Positions 54,347 to 64,000 of a DNA stretch of 64,000 bases are shown here, piece by piece. Every line of letters starts with the position of its first letter. Within the stretch, counting starts at the first letter, position 1. The stretch covers positions 62,001 to 126,000 of the forward strand of contig NZ_SCMX01000008.1 in the NCBI RefSeq assembly GCF_005503625.1, in the 5' to 3' direction. Source of the stretch: Cupriavidus sp. 2SB (GTDB taxonomy: Bacteria; Pseudomonadota; Gammaproteobacteria; Burkholderiales; Burkholderiaceae). Under the pieces are notes generated by a model. It was given only the letters and a program-made list of their open reading frames with translations, did not search any database and had not been told where the DNA came from. A program made the position numbers and the translations under genes.

Positions 54347-56278
54347 CTAAGCAATCTGCTCAATCTGCTCCTGCAACTCCAGCCACCGCTCTTCAAGCTG
54401 ATCCAGTTCGCCGGTCACCTCGCCCTGGCGTTTCAGCATCTCCATCAGCTTCGACTTGTTGGCCTCTTCATAGCTTGAAGAATCGGCCATGAACGCATCG
54501 ATCACGGCCTTGTCGGCCTGCAGCGTCGACATGCGTTTCTCCACCTTTTCCAGTTCCTTGGTCAGCGGCTTGCGCAGGATCGACAGGCGTTGGCGTTCGT
54601 CGGCTTCGGCGCGACGCTGGTCCTTGCGATTGACGCTCGGCGTGCCATCGGTCGATTCCGACGCATGGCTGGCCACGGCGGCGTTGCGCTTGGCGGCGGC
54701 CTGTTGCAGCAGCCAGTCGCGGTAGTCGTCGAGGTCGCCGTCGAACGGACGGATCGTGCCGTCCGCCACCAGCATGAACTGGTCGGACGTGGCGCGCAGC
54801 AGGTGGCGATCGTGCGAGACCAGGATCAGCGTGCCTTCGAACTGGGCCAGTGCCATGGTCAGCGCTTCGCGGGTGTCGAGGTCCAGGTGGTTGGTCGGCT
54901 CGTCGAGCAACAGCAGATTGGGCTTTTGCCAGACGATCAGCGACAGGGCCAGTCGCGCCTTCTCGCCGCCCGAGAACGGTTCGATGGGCGACGTTGCCAT
55001 GTCGCCCCGGAAGTTGAAGCTGCCGAGGAAGTCGCGCAGTTCCTGCTCGCGGACGTCGGGCGCCAGGCGGGCCAGATGCTGCAGCGGGGAATCATGGTCA
55101 CGGAGGGTTTCGAGCTGATGCTGGGCGAAGTAGCCGATGACCAGGCCCTTGCCCAGCCGTACGGTGCCGTTCATCGGCGGCTGGGTGCCGGCCAGCGTCT
55201 TGACCAGTGTGGACTTGCCCTGGCCGTTGGCGCCGAGCAGGCCAATGCGCTGCCCGTTCTGGATCGACATCGCCAGCTTGTGCAAGATGGTGACGGGCGG
55301 CTCGGCCTCGGCGTAGCCGCAGTCCACACCTTCGAGCACCATCATCGGGTTCGGCGCCGAATCGGGCTCGCGGAACTCGAAGGCGAAGCCAGCGGCCACA
55401 TGCACCGGCGCCAGGCGCTCCATCTTCTCCAAAGCCTTGACGCGGCTCTGCGCCTGCCGGGCCTTGGTGGCCTTGGCCTTGAAGCGCGTGATGAAAGACT
55501 CCAGATGCGCGATTTCCTTCTGCTGGCGCGAGTAGGCCGATTGCTGCTGGGCCATCTGCTGCAGCCGCATCGTCTCGAATTGCGTGTAATTGCCGCCGTA
55601 GCGCTTCAACTGCTGGTTCTCGATGTGCACCGTCACGGTGCAGATGGCATCGAGAAACTCGCGATCGTGCGAAATCATGACGAGCGTGCCCTGATAGCGT
55701 GCAAGCCAGTCTTCCAACCAGACGATGGCGTCGAGGTCCAGGTGGTTTGTCGGTTCGTCGAGCAGGAGCAGGTCCGAGGGGCACATCAGCGCCTGGGCCA
55801 GGTTCAGGCGCATGCGCCAGCCGCCGGAGAACGAGGCCACTGGCTGCGAGACCTGCGGCAGCGTGAAACCCAGCCCCAGCAACAGCGCCTCGGCTCGCGC
55901 AGCGGCGGTGTAGCCATCGGCATCGGCATAGGCCGCATGGGCTTCGCCTTCCGCCGATCCGTCGCCGCTGGCCTGCGCGGCGGCAATCTTCGCTTCGATA
56001 TCGCGCAGGCGCGTGTCGCCATCGATCACGTACTCCACCGCAGTGCGTCCCACGGCAGGCGTTTCCTGCGCGACGTGGGCAATCCGCCATTGGGCCGGCA
56101 CGAAGAGATCGCCGCCATCCGGGTGCAACTCGCCGCGCAGCATGGCGAACAGCGTGGATTTACCGCTGCCATTGGCGCCAACAAGGCCCACGCGCTCCCC
56201 GGGGTTGAGCGTGACGGTGGTGTGGTCGAACAGCACCTTGGTGCCGCGCTGGAGGACAAGCTGGTCGATTCGTATCAC
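54347..56278 (-). CDS. yheS: ABC-F family ATPase, YheS type
   Basis: ABC-F proteins bind the ribosome and relieve stalled translation. The 643-residue product has two ATPase domains (GANGSGKST near residue 38, GANGQGKST near 345; signatures FSGGWRMRLNLAQAL and FSGGEKARLALSLIV; LLLLDEPTNHLDLD twice) joined by the interdomain linker AKATKARQAQSRVKALEKMERLAPVHVA, and a C-terminal coiled coil. The whole length aligns with E. coli YheS. GTG 56278 (MIRIDQLVLQRG) was preferred to ATG 56317, because that ATG lies inside the TACAAT -10 element. Confidence 0.94.
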   Translation of the reverse strand: MIRIDQLVLQRGTKVLFDHTTVTLNPGERVGLVGANGSGKSTLFAMLRGELHPDGGDLFVPAQWRIAHVAQETPAVGRTAVEYVIDGDTRLRDIEAKIAAAQASGDGSAEGEAHAAYADADGYTAAARAEALLLGLGFTLPQVSQPVASFSGGWRMRLNLAQALMCPSDLLLLDEPTNHLDLDAIVWLEDWLARYQGTLVMISHDREFLDAICTVTVHIENQQLKRYGGNYTQFETMRLQQMAQQQSAYSRQQKEIAHLESFITRFKAKATKARQAQSRVKALEKMERLAPVHVAAGFAFEFREPDSAPNPMMVLEGVDCGYAEAEPPVTILHKLAMSIQNGQRIGLLGANGQGKSTLVKTLAGTQPPMNGTVRLGKGLVIGYFAQHQLETLRDHDSPLQHLARLAPDVREQELRDFLGSFNFRGDMATSPIEPFSGGEKARLALSLIVWQKPNLLLLDEPTNHLDLDTREALTMALAQFEGTLILVSHDRHLLRATSDQFMLVADGTIRPFDGDLDDYRDWLLQQAAAKRNAAVASHASESTDGTPSVNRKDQRRAEADERQRLSILRKPLTKELEKVEKRMSTLQADKAVIDAFMADSSSYEEANKSKLMEMLKRQGEVTGELDQLEERWLELQEQIEQIA

Positions 56279-56315
56279 GGAGGGAAGCGGAAACGGGTTC
56301 TTTTGGCAGGCCGGC

Positions 56316-56321
56316 ATTGTA
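56316..56321 (-). promoter_or_regulatory. -10 element of yheS
   Basis: On the minus strand TACAAT (56321-56316) predicts a start near 56309 and a leader of about 30 bases to GTG 56278. The -35 is weak. Confidence 0.4.
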
Positions 56322-56436
56322 GCGCGCCATGGGTTGCGGCTCTCCGAGGCTTACCGGGAGCTTTCATGTTTGCTGCCATGTATTGAGGGATTTCCCCTAA
56401 TCCTGCACTTTCGTTCTGCCGGGCACAGCATTTGCG

Positions 56437-56452
56437 TGTAAATTTATTTACA
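56437..56452. promoter_or_regulatory. RpiR/HexR-type operator palindrome
   Basis: TGTAAAT-TT-ATTTACA is a perfect 7-bp inverted repeat in a GC-rich setting. It resembles the TGTAAT...ATTACA sites of HexR and other RpiR-family repressors, and it lies 71 bases before an RpiR-family gene, which suggests autoregulation. Confidence 0.65.
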
Positions 56453-56523
56453 TAGATCGACGCACCGGGAAAGTGCCTTTTCATTGTGGCTCCCGGTTCA
56501 TACAGAAAACCCTCGCTCAAGAC

Positions 56524-57426
56524 ATGTCCGACGGCCAGACGATTTCCGAACGCATTGCCCGCGCCATGCCCACACTGACGCCTGCACATCAGCGCATGGC
56601 GAACTACGTGCTGGACAACCTGTTCCGCGCCGCGACGATGCGTATCGACGAGTTCGCCACGGCCGTGGATGTCTCGGTGGCCACCGCCAACCGTTTCGCC
56701 AAGGCATTGGGCTTCGACGGCTATCCGCAGTTCCGCGCCGAGTTGGTGCGCGGTTTCGAAGCCACGCTGGCCCCGGTGGAGCGGCTGCGCGACGAACTGG
56801 CGCGTCCGACCACGGTGGGCGAGGTTTTCGCCGCTGCGCTGGAAGACGGCGCGCGCAACCTCGAACAGACACGCCGCAACCTCGACGCCGATGCCGTCGA
56901 GCGTGCCTGCGATGCGATCCTTGGCGCCCAGCGTGTCTACGTGATGGGCTTCGGCGCCAGTGGCTTCCTGTCCGGGCTGATGCAGCACGGGCTGGAAATG
57001 CACTGCCGCATGGTCACGTCGGTCTCCACCGTCGGTGGCGCCTCGCATGCGGCGCGGCAGTTGTTCAAGCTGACGCCCGAAGACCTGGTCATCGTGGTGG
57101 CGTTTCCGCGCTACGTGACCGACACGATGCTGCTGGCGCAGCGCGTCAAGGCACACGGCGGCCGGCTGCTGGCGCTGACCGATGGCCCGACATCGCCGCT
57201 GGCGCCGCTGGCCGATATCGCGCTCTACGCCAATGCCGGCAATCGCCTTTCCGCCAACTCCGACGCCACCGTGCTGGCGCTGATCGAGGCGCTGTGTGGC
57301 GCCGTGGCCTACCGTTCCGCGCGCTCCGTGAAGGCGGCGGCCGAGATGACCGAATTCCTGCTGCCGTGGCTGTACGGCGCGCCCGGTGCGCGCGATGGCC
57401 GCACTGCATCGAAAACCCAAGACTGA
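56524..57426 (+). CDS. MurR/RpiR-family transcriptional regulator
   Basis: The 300-residue regulator has an N-terminal helix-turn-helix of the RpiR type (TISERIARAMPTLTPAHQRMANYVLDNL, then DVSVATANRFAKALGFDGYPQFRAEL) and a C-terminal SIS domain (VYVMGFGASGFLSGLMQHGLEM, LVIVVAFPRYVTDTM) that binds phosphosugars in characterised members. ATG 56524 was chosen for family fit. iaaA follows 13 bases after the stop, so the regulator is the first gene of the iaaA-gsiABCD operon. Its ligand may differ from sugars, since the operon handles peptides. Confidence 0.9.
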   Translation: MSDGQTISERIARAMPTLTPAHQRMANYVLDNLFRAATMRIDEFATAVDVSVATANRFAKALGFDGYPQFRAELVRGFEATLAPVERLRDELARPTTVGEVFAAALEDGARNLEQTRRNLDADAVERACDAILGAQRVYVMGFGASGFLSGLMQHGLEMHCRMVTSVSTVGGASHAARQLFKLTPEDLVIVVAFPRYVTDTMLLAQRVKAHGGRLLALTDGPTSPLAPLADIALYANAGNRLSANSDATVLALIEALCGAVAYRSARSVKAAAEMTEFLLPWLYGAPGARDGRTASKTQD

Positions 57427-57439
57427 AGTAGAAGGACCT

Positions 57440-58411
57440 ATGTCTCAAGCTGTTATTGCCATCCACGGCGGCGCCGGCACGATTACCCGTGCGGCCATGG
57501 ACCCCCAGCGCGAACGCGAGTACACCGCGGCGCTGGAGCAGGTATTGCTGGCCGGCCAGCGCGTGCTGGCCGATGGCGGCAGTGCGCTCGACGCCGTGAC
57601 CGAAGCCGTGCGGCTGCTCGAAGAGTGCCCGCTGTTCAATGCCGGCCGTGGCGCTGTGCTGACGCACGCCGGCACCTACGAACTCGATGCCTCGGTCATG
57701 GATGGCGCCACGCTGAACGCGGGTGCCGTGGCCTGCGTCAAGCGCCTGCGCAACCCGGTGCTGGCGGCGCGCGCGGTGCTGGAGCACAGCGAACACGTGT
57801 TGTTCGCGGCCGAAGGTGCCGAGGCGTTTGCCGAAGCGCAAGGCCTGGAACTCGTCTCGCCGGAATACTTCTTTACGCAGGCACGGCATGACCAGTGGCT
57901 GCGCGCCCGCGAAACCGCCGGCATGGCGCTGCTCGATCATGACGCGGCAACGCTGGCTGCGAAGGCGGCCCAGGCAGCTGATCCGCTCGACGCGGACAAG
58001 AAATTCGGTACGGTCGGTGCAGTGGCGTGCGATGCCAACGGCAACGTGGCGGCGGCTACCTCGACGGGCGGCGTGACCAACAAGCAGGTGGGCCGAGTGG
58101 GCGACACGCCGCTGCTGGGCGCTGGCTGCTATGCCGACGATTTCGCGGCGGTCTCCTGCACGGGCACCGGCGAGATGTTCATTCGTACTTCGGCGGCGTT
58201 CGATGTGTCGGCGCAGATGCGCTACGCGGGGCTGTCGCTGGAGGAATCGGCGCGGCGCGTGGTCATGGAAAAGCTGCCGGCCATTCAGGGCCGTGGCGGC
58301 CTGATCGCGGTGGATCGCGCGGGCAACGTTACGCTGCCTTTCAACACCGAAGGCATGTACCGCGGCGTGGCCCGCGTGGGTGAACCGGTCAACGTCTGGA
58401 TTTACGGCTGA
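57440..58411 (+). CDS. iaaA: Isoaspartyl peptidase / L-asparaginase
   Basis: IaaA hydrolyses beta-aspartyl peptides and asparagine. It is an Ntn hydrolase that cleaves itself into two subunits. The 323-residue precursor has the self-cleavage and nucleophile site KFGTVGAVA with Thr191, plus the N-terminal AIHGGAGTI and [10 protein letters not shown] segments and the substrate loop [19 protein letters not shown] lies a few bases before ATG 57440. The gene order iaaA-gsiA-gsiB-gsiC-gsiD is the same as in E. coli, which supports a role in peptide and glutathione use. Confidence 0.95.
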   Translation: MSQAVIAIHGGAGTITRAAMDPQREREYTAALEQVLLAGQRVLADGGSALDAVTEAVRLLEECPLFNAGRGAVLTHAGTYELDASVMDGATLNAGAVACVKRLRNPVLAARAVLEHSEHVLFAAEGAEAFAEAQGLELVSPEYFFTQARHDQWLRARETAGMALLDHDAATLAAKAAQAADPLDADKKFGTVGAVACDANGNVAAATSTGGVTNKQVGRVGDTPLLGAGCYADDFAAVSCTGTGEMFIRTSAAFDVSAQMRYAGLSLEESARRVVMEKLPAIQGRGGLIAVDRAGNVTLPFNTEGMYRGVARVGEPVNVWIYG

Positions 58412-58412
58412 T

Positions 58413-60305
<1,893 letters not shown>

Positions 60306-60339
60306 TTTGCAGTCCCTGAATTTCCCTAGAGGAGAAGAG

Positions 60340-61890
60340 ATGTCGAAGGTTTCTTTCCGGCTGATGGCCGGTGCTGCCGCAGTGGGCGCGATGGGCATGA
60401 TGGCCGCCGCGCCGGCCTTTGCCGCCAAGGATGCGGTGATGGCCGTGTATTCCACGTTCACCACGCTGGACCCGTACGATGCCAACGACACGCTGTCGCA
60501 GGCCGCTACCAAATCGTTCTACCAGGGCCTGTTCGGTTTCGACAAGGACCTGAAGCTCATCAACGTGCTGGCCGAAAGCTATGACGTGAGCAAGGACGGC
60601 CTGGTTTACACGTTCAAGCTCAAGAAGAACGTGAAGTTCCATGACGGCACCACGTTCGATGCCACCGCGGTCAAGGCCAACTTCGATCGCGTGACCGATC
60701 CGGCCAACAAGCTCAAGCGCTACACGCTGTTCAACCGCGTGGCCAAGACCGAAGTGGTGGATCAGTACACCGCTCGCGTGACGCTCAAGGAGCCGTTCTC
60801 GCCGTTCATCAACGTGCTGGCTCACCCGTCGGCGGTGATGATCAGCCCGACCGCGCTGAAGAAGTACGGCAAGGACATCGCCTTCAACCCGGTGGGTACG
60901 GGCCCGTTCGAGTTCGTCGAATGGAAGCAGACCGATTACCTGAAGGGCAAGAAATTCGCAGGCTACTGGAAGACCGGCTATCCGAAGATCGACACGATCA
61001 CCTGGAAGCCCGTGGTGGACAACAACACGCGTTCGGCCGTGATGCAGACCGGCGAGGCTGACTTCGCGTTCAGCATCCCGTTCGAACAGGCTGCCGTGCT
61101 CAAGGCCAGCCCGAAGGTGGACCTGATCGACTCGCCGTCGATCATCCAGCGCTACCTGTCGTTCAACACCCAGGTCAAGCCGTTCAACGACCCGAAGGTG
61201 CGCCAGGCCATCAACTACGCGATCAACAAGGACGCGCTGGTCAAGGTGGCGTTCGCCGGCCATGCGATCCCGGCCGAGGGCGTGGTGCCCAAGGGCGTGG
61301 ACTATGCCGAAAAGCTGGGCCCGTGGCCGTACAACCCGGCCAAGGCGCGCGAGCTGCTGAAGGAAGCCGGCTACCCGAACGGTTTCGAGACCACGCTGTG
61401 GTCGGCCTATAACCACACCACCGCGCAGAAGGTGATCCAGTTCGTGCAGCAGCAACTGCAGCAGGTTGGCATCAAGGCTCAGGTGCAGGCACTGGAAGCC
61501 GGCCAGCGCGTGGAGCGCGTGGAATCGGTGCAGAAGCCGGAAGACGCTGGCGTGCGCATGTACTACGTGGGCTGGTCGTCGTCGACCGGTGAATCGGACT
61601 GGGCGCTGCGTCCGCTGCTGGCCTCGGAATCGATGCCGCCCAAGCTGCTGAACACCGCGTACTACAAGAACGACCAGGTCGACGCCGACATCGCCGGCGC
61701 CCTGCGCACGACTGACCGCGCCGAGAAGTCGAAGCTGTACAAGGACGCGCAGGAACGCATCTGGAAGGACGCACCGTGGGCCTTCCTGGTGACCGAGAAA
61801 ATCGTCTACGCACGCTCGAAGCGCCTGACCGGTGCCTTCGTGATGCCTGACGGCTCGTTCAACTTCGACGAGATCGATATCAAGCAGTAA
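60340..61890 (+). CDS. gsiB: Glutathione-binding protein GsiB
   Basis: The 516-residue periplasmic solute-binding protein of the SBP_bac_5 (oligopeptide) family has a signal peptide ending APAFA and the family motifs [40 protein letters not shown] and [15 protein letters not shown]. It captures glutathione or related peptides for GsiCD. GAGGAGAAG lies before ATG 60340. A paired-hairpin repeat sits in the 320-base gap between it and gsiC, which could set the high ratio of binding protein to permease. Confidence 0.94.
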   Translation: MSKVSFRLMAGAAAVGAMGMMAAAPAFAAKDAVMAVYSTFTTLDPYDANDTLSQAATKSFYQGLFGFDKDLKLINVLAESYDVSKDGLVYTFKLKKNVKFHDGTTFDATAVKANFDRVTDPANKLKRYTLFNRVAKTEVVDQYTARVTLKEPFSPFINVLAHPSAVMISPTALKKYGKDIAFNPVGTGPFEFVEWKQTDYLKGKKFAGYWKTGYPKIDTITWKPVVDNNTRSAVMQTGEADFAFSIPFEQAAVLKASPKVDLIDSPSIIQRYLSFNTQVKPFNDPKVRQAINYAINKDALVKVAFAGHAIPAEGVVPKGVDYAEKLGPWPYNPAKARELLKEAGYPNGFETTLWSAYNHTTAQKVIQFVQQQLQQVGIKAQVQALEAGQRVERVESVQKPEDAGVRMYYVGWSSSTGESDWALRPLLASESMPPKLLNTAYYKNDQVDADIAGALRTTDRAEKSKLYKDAQERIWKDAPWAFLVTEKIVYARSKRLTGAFVMPDGSFNFDEIDIKQ

Positions 61891-62210
61891 GGAGTGGGTG
61901 GTTTTCTCCCGCTGTTGATTTTCTCCCCTCTCCCTCTGGGAGAGGGGCGGGGGTGAGGGCAGGCGGTGGTTGCGCGATATGCGTGATCGGTAGCGAAAGG
62001 CTTGCCCTCACCCCCAACCCCTCTCCCGCTCGCGGGAGAGGGGAGTAGTAAAGCGGTAGCAGTTTGCCGTTGCAGTAATAAGAGAAGTGGTAGCAGTACC
62101 CATAACAAGCTGTTGCTGTAAAGCGGTAAGCCGCGAGGCCGCCTGCCTGTGTATTGCGGGGTGAAAGGGCGGGCGGCCGCCGGCCTCAAATTTCTGTTTT
62201 CTGGTGTCAG
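61891..62210. other. 320-bp gap between gsiB and gsiC
   Basis: The gap holds the paired-hairpin element (61923-62046), then about 165 bases with short imperfect repeats of AAAGCGGTA and GGTAGCAGT (62050-62135). No reading frame, terminator T run or promoter stands out, so gsiC is probably read through from upstream. Confidence 0.5.
61923..62046. repeat. Paired-hairpin repeat element, copy C
   Basis: CTCCCCTCTCCC near 61923 and GGGAGAGGGGAG near the right end form the outer arms, each with its own hairpin. The end segments match copies A and B closely, but the central 45 bases differ. It lies inside the gsi operon, between gsiB and gsiC. Confidence 0.85.
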
Positions 62211-63131
62211 ATGCTGAATTATTTCCTCAAACGTTTCCTGGGCGTGATACCCACCATGCTGATCGTGGCGGTGTTGGTATTCCTGTTCGTCCACCTCTTG
62301 CCTGGCGATCCCGCACGGCTGGCTGCCGGCCCCGAGGCCGACCAGGCCACTGTGGAACTCGTCCGCAAGGATCTTGGACTCGACAAGCCCATGCACGAGC
62401 AGTTCGTGCATTTCTTCACGAATGCGTTGCGGGGGGAGTTCGGCACGTCGCTGCGCAGCAAGCGCCCCGTCTCCGAGGAGATCGGCGAACGCTTCCTGCC
62501 CACGCTTTACCTGACGCTGGCCTCGATGGTGTGGGCTGTCATCTTCGGCATGATCATCGGCATCACGTCGGCGGTGTGGCGTAACAAATGGCCGGACCGG
62601 TTGGGCATGACGCTGGCCGTCTCCGGTATCTCGTTCCCTGCCTTCGCGCTCGGCATGCTGCTGATGGAAGTGTTCTCGGTGCAACTGGGCTGGCTGCCGT
62701 CGATTGGCGCCGATACCTGGAAGCACTACATTCTGCCGTCGCTGACGCTGGGCGCCGCCGTGGCCGCCGTGATGGCGCGTTTCACGCGGGCTTCGTTCAT
62801 CGAAGTGCTGCAGGAAGATTTTGTGCGCACCGCCCGTGCCAAGGGCGTGCGTGAAACCGTAGTGGTGGCCAAGCACACGCTGCGCAACGCCATGATTCCC
62901 GTGGTGACGATGATGGGCCTGCAGTTCGGCTTCCTGCTGGGCGGCTCGATCCTCGTGGAGAAGGTGTTCAACTGGCCGGGCCTGGGACGCCTGCTCGTGG
63001 ACGCCGTGGAGATGCGCGACTATCCGGTCATCCAGGCCGAGGTCCTGCTGTTCTCGCTCGAATTCATCCTGATCAACCTGGTGGTGGACATGCTCTACAC
63101 CGTGATCAACCCCACCATCCGCTACAAGTAA
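62211..63131 (+). CDS. gsiC: Glutathione ABC transporter permease GsiC
   Basis: The 306-residue inner-membrane permease has about six hydrophobic segments and the DppB/OppB pattern: [37 protein letters not shown] at the start, split here over 62211-62322, and the coupling loop [30 protein letters not shown]. It forms the membrane channel with GsiD. ATG 62211 was chosen by family start; the ribosome-binding site is weak. gsiD begins 10 bases after the stop. Confidence 0.94.
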   Translation: MLNYFLKRFLGVIPTMLIVAVLVFLFVHLLPGDPARLAAGPEADQATVELVRKDLGLDKPMHEQFVHFFTNALRGEFGTSLRSKRPVSEEIGERFLPTLYLTLASMVWAVIFGMIIGITSAVWRNKWPDRLGMTLAVSGISFPAFALGMLLMEVFSVQLGWLPSIGADTWKHYILPSLTLGAAVAAVMARFTRASFIEVLQEDFVRTARAKGVRETVVVAKHTLRNAMIPVVTMMGLQFGFLLGGSILVEKVFNWPGLGRLLVDAVEMRDYPVIQAEVLLFSLEFILINLVVDMLYTVINPTIRYK

Positions 63132-63141
63132 GGAGGCTGAC

Positions 63142-64000
63142 ATGACCGAGCTTTCCACGTCCGCCGCCGCACCGGTTTCCGCACCGGAAGCCGTACGTAC
63201 CCCCTGGACCGAGTTCTGGCGCAAGTTCCGCCGCCAGCATCTGGCGCTGGGCGCGGGCGCCTTTGTACTGTTGCTGGTAGTGATTGCCGTGCTGGCACCG
63301 TACATTGCGCCGTTCGATCCCGAGAACTACTTCGACTACGATGCGCTGAACGCGGGCCCATCGATGGCGCACTGGATGGGTGTCGATTCGCTGGGCCGCG
63401 ACATTTTCAGCCGCATCCTGGCAGGCACGCGCATCTCCCTGGCGGCCGGCTTCTTTTCCGTCATCATCGGCGCGATCATCGGCACGGTGCTCGGCCTGAT
63501 GGCCGGCTACTACGAAGGCTGGTGGGATCGCATCGTCACGCGAATCTGCGACGTGCTGTTCGCTTTCCCCGGCATCCTGCTGGCGATTGCCATCGTGGCC
63601 ATCCTGGGCAACGGCATGGTCAACGTGATCTTTGCCGTGGCGGTGTTCAGCGTGCCGGCGTTTGCGCGGCTCGTGCGCGGCAACACGCTGGTGCTCAAGC
63701 GCCTGACCTACGTGGAAGCTGCGCGCAGTATCGGCGCCTCGGACTTCACGATCCTGACGCGACATATCCTGCCCGGTACGGTCTCGTCGATCGTCGTGTA
63801 CTTCTCGATGCGGATCGGTACGTCGATCATCACTGCCGCTGGCTTGTCGTTCCTCGGTCTCGGCGCGCAACCGCCTACGCCCGAATGGGGCGCGATGCTC
63901 AACGAAGCCCGTGCCGACATGGTCACCGCACCGCACGTTGCGATCTTCCCGAGCTTGGCCATCTTCCTGACCGTGCTCGCGTTCAACCTGCTTGGCGACG
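63142..64000 (+). CDS. gsiD: Glutathione ABC transporter permease GsiD (partial)
   Basis: The frame from ATG 63142, preceded by AAGGAGG, stays open to the end of the window, so only the first 286 residues are visible. The product has the DppC/OppC pattern: a cytoplasmic N-terminus ([17 protein letters not shown]), a first membrane segment, [24 protein letters not shown], and the coupling loop [24 protein letters not shown]. Only a short C-terminal piece should lie beyond the edge, given a usual length of about 300. Confidence 0.93.
   Translation, partial: MTELSTSAAAPVSAPEAVRTPWTEFWRKFRRQHLALGAGAFVLLLVVIAVLAPYIAPFDPENYFDYDALNAGPSMAHWMGVDSLGRDIFSRILAGTRISLAAGFFSVIIGAIIGTVLGLMAGYYEGWWDRIVTRICDVLFAFPGILLAIAIVAILGNGMVNVIFAVAVFSVPAFARLVRGNTLVLKRLTYVEAARSIGASDFTILTRHILPGTVSSIVVYFSMRIGTSIITAAGLSFLGLGAQPPTPEWGAMLNEARADMVTAPHVAIFPSLAIFLTVLAFNLLGD

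Noticed and set aside
56279-56317. ATG 56317 as the start of yheS
   Set aside because: It lies within the TACAAT -10 element, the extra 13 residues are not in the family, and GTG 56278 aligns with the E. coli start.

Overview
The window is ordinary betaproteobacterial chromosome. GC is high, codon choice is strongly GC3-biased, and gene order and protein sequences fit Cupriavidus or a close Ralstonia relative (rpsF-priB-rpsR-rplI-dnaB, a PHB-oligomer hydrolase, a cysTWA-cysB cluster, aceA and aceB a few genes apart). The genus is inferred from remembered family sequences; no search was run. I see no prophage, insertion sequence, CRISPR array, tRNA or rRNA. Nearly all of the sequence is core metabolism, so the novelty lies mostly between genes.

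Layout. 0-3.5 kb: an asparaginase tail, then ribosomal proteins S6, S18 and L9 with primosomal PriB, then replicative helicase dnaB behind its own near-leaderless promoter. 3.7-5.3 kb: a DUF47 protein with a Pit phosphate transporter. 5.4-10 kb, minus strand: NlpC/P60 lipoprotein, an exported protein of unknown function, PIN-PhoH ATPase, a Bcp peroxiredoxin and an Mth938-type protein. 10.3-16.5 kb: alaA, hom, thrC, then moeA-moaD-moaE, then crcB. 17.2-22.2 kb: 3HB-oligomer hydrolase and a heat-shock clpB. 22.7-33.6 kb: an 11-kb sulfur block with sbp, ssuADCB, a degenerate EAL protein, an RBBP9-type hydrolase and cysTWA-cysB. 33.9-35.9 kb: a LytS/LytR-type two-component system. 36-43.3 kb: gamma-glutamylcyclotransferase-like protein, alpha/beta hydrolase, aceA, uspA, LysR regulator, haloacid dehalogenase, aceB (glyoxylate shunt). 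43.5-50.6 kb: SRPBCC protein, DHA2 efflux pump, acyl-CoA-binding protein, tsaB-rimI-UDG-DUF1853, lplT. 51-56.3 kb: alr, radA, dsbB, ABC-F yheS. 56.5-64 kb: an RpiR regulator followed by iaaA-gsiABCD (isoaspartyl peptidase and glutathione import), cut off inside gsiD.

The best candidate for something undescribed lies in the 561-bp gap between clpB and sbp. A perfect FNR/Anr box (TTGAT-N4-ATCAA) is centred 41.5 bp upstream of the start predicted from a TACTAT -10 element. The transcript would be about 97 nt, fold as three hairpins, and end in a 10-bp GC stem plus a T run. This is a complete signature for an oxygen-regulated small RNA. A second, weaker FNR-like box sits at the same spacing before uspA.

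Other intergenic structures are a leader hairpin pairing over the cysT ribosome-binding region, a 14-bp motif shared by the sbp and cysT upstream regions (candidate CysB site), repeated half-sites and a 12-bp palindrome before aceA, an RpiR-type operator before the gsi operon, a 124-bp imperfect palindrome between aceA and uspA, and a family of about 125-bp paired-hairpin repeats at gene ends.
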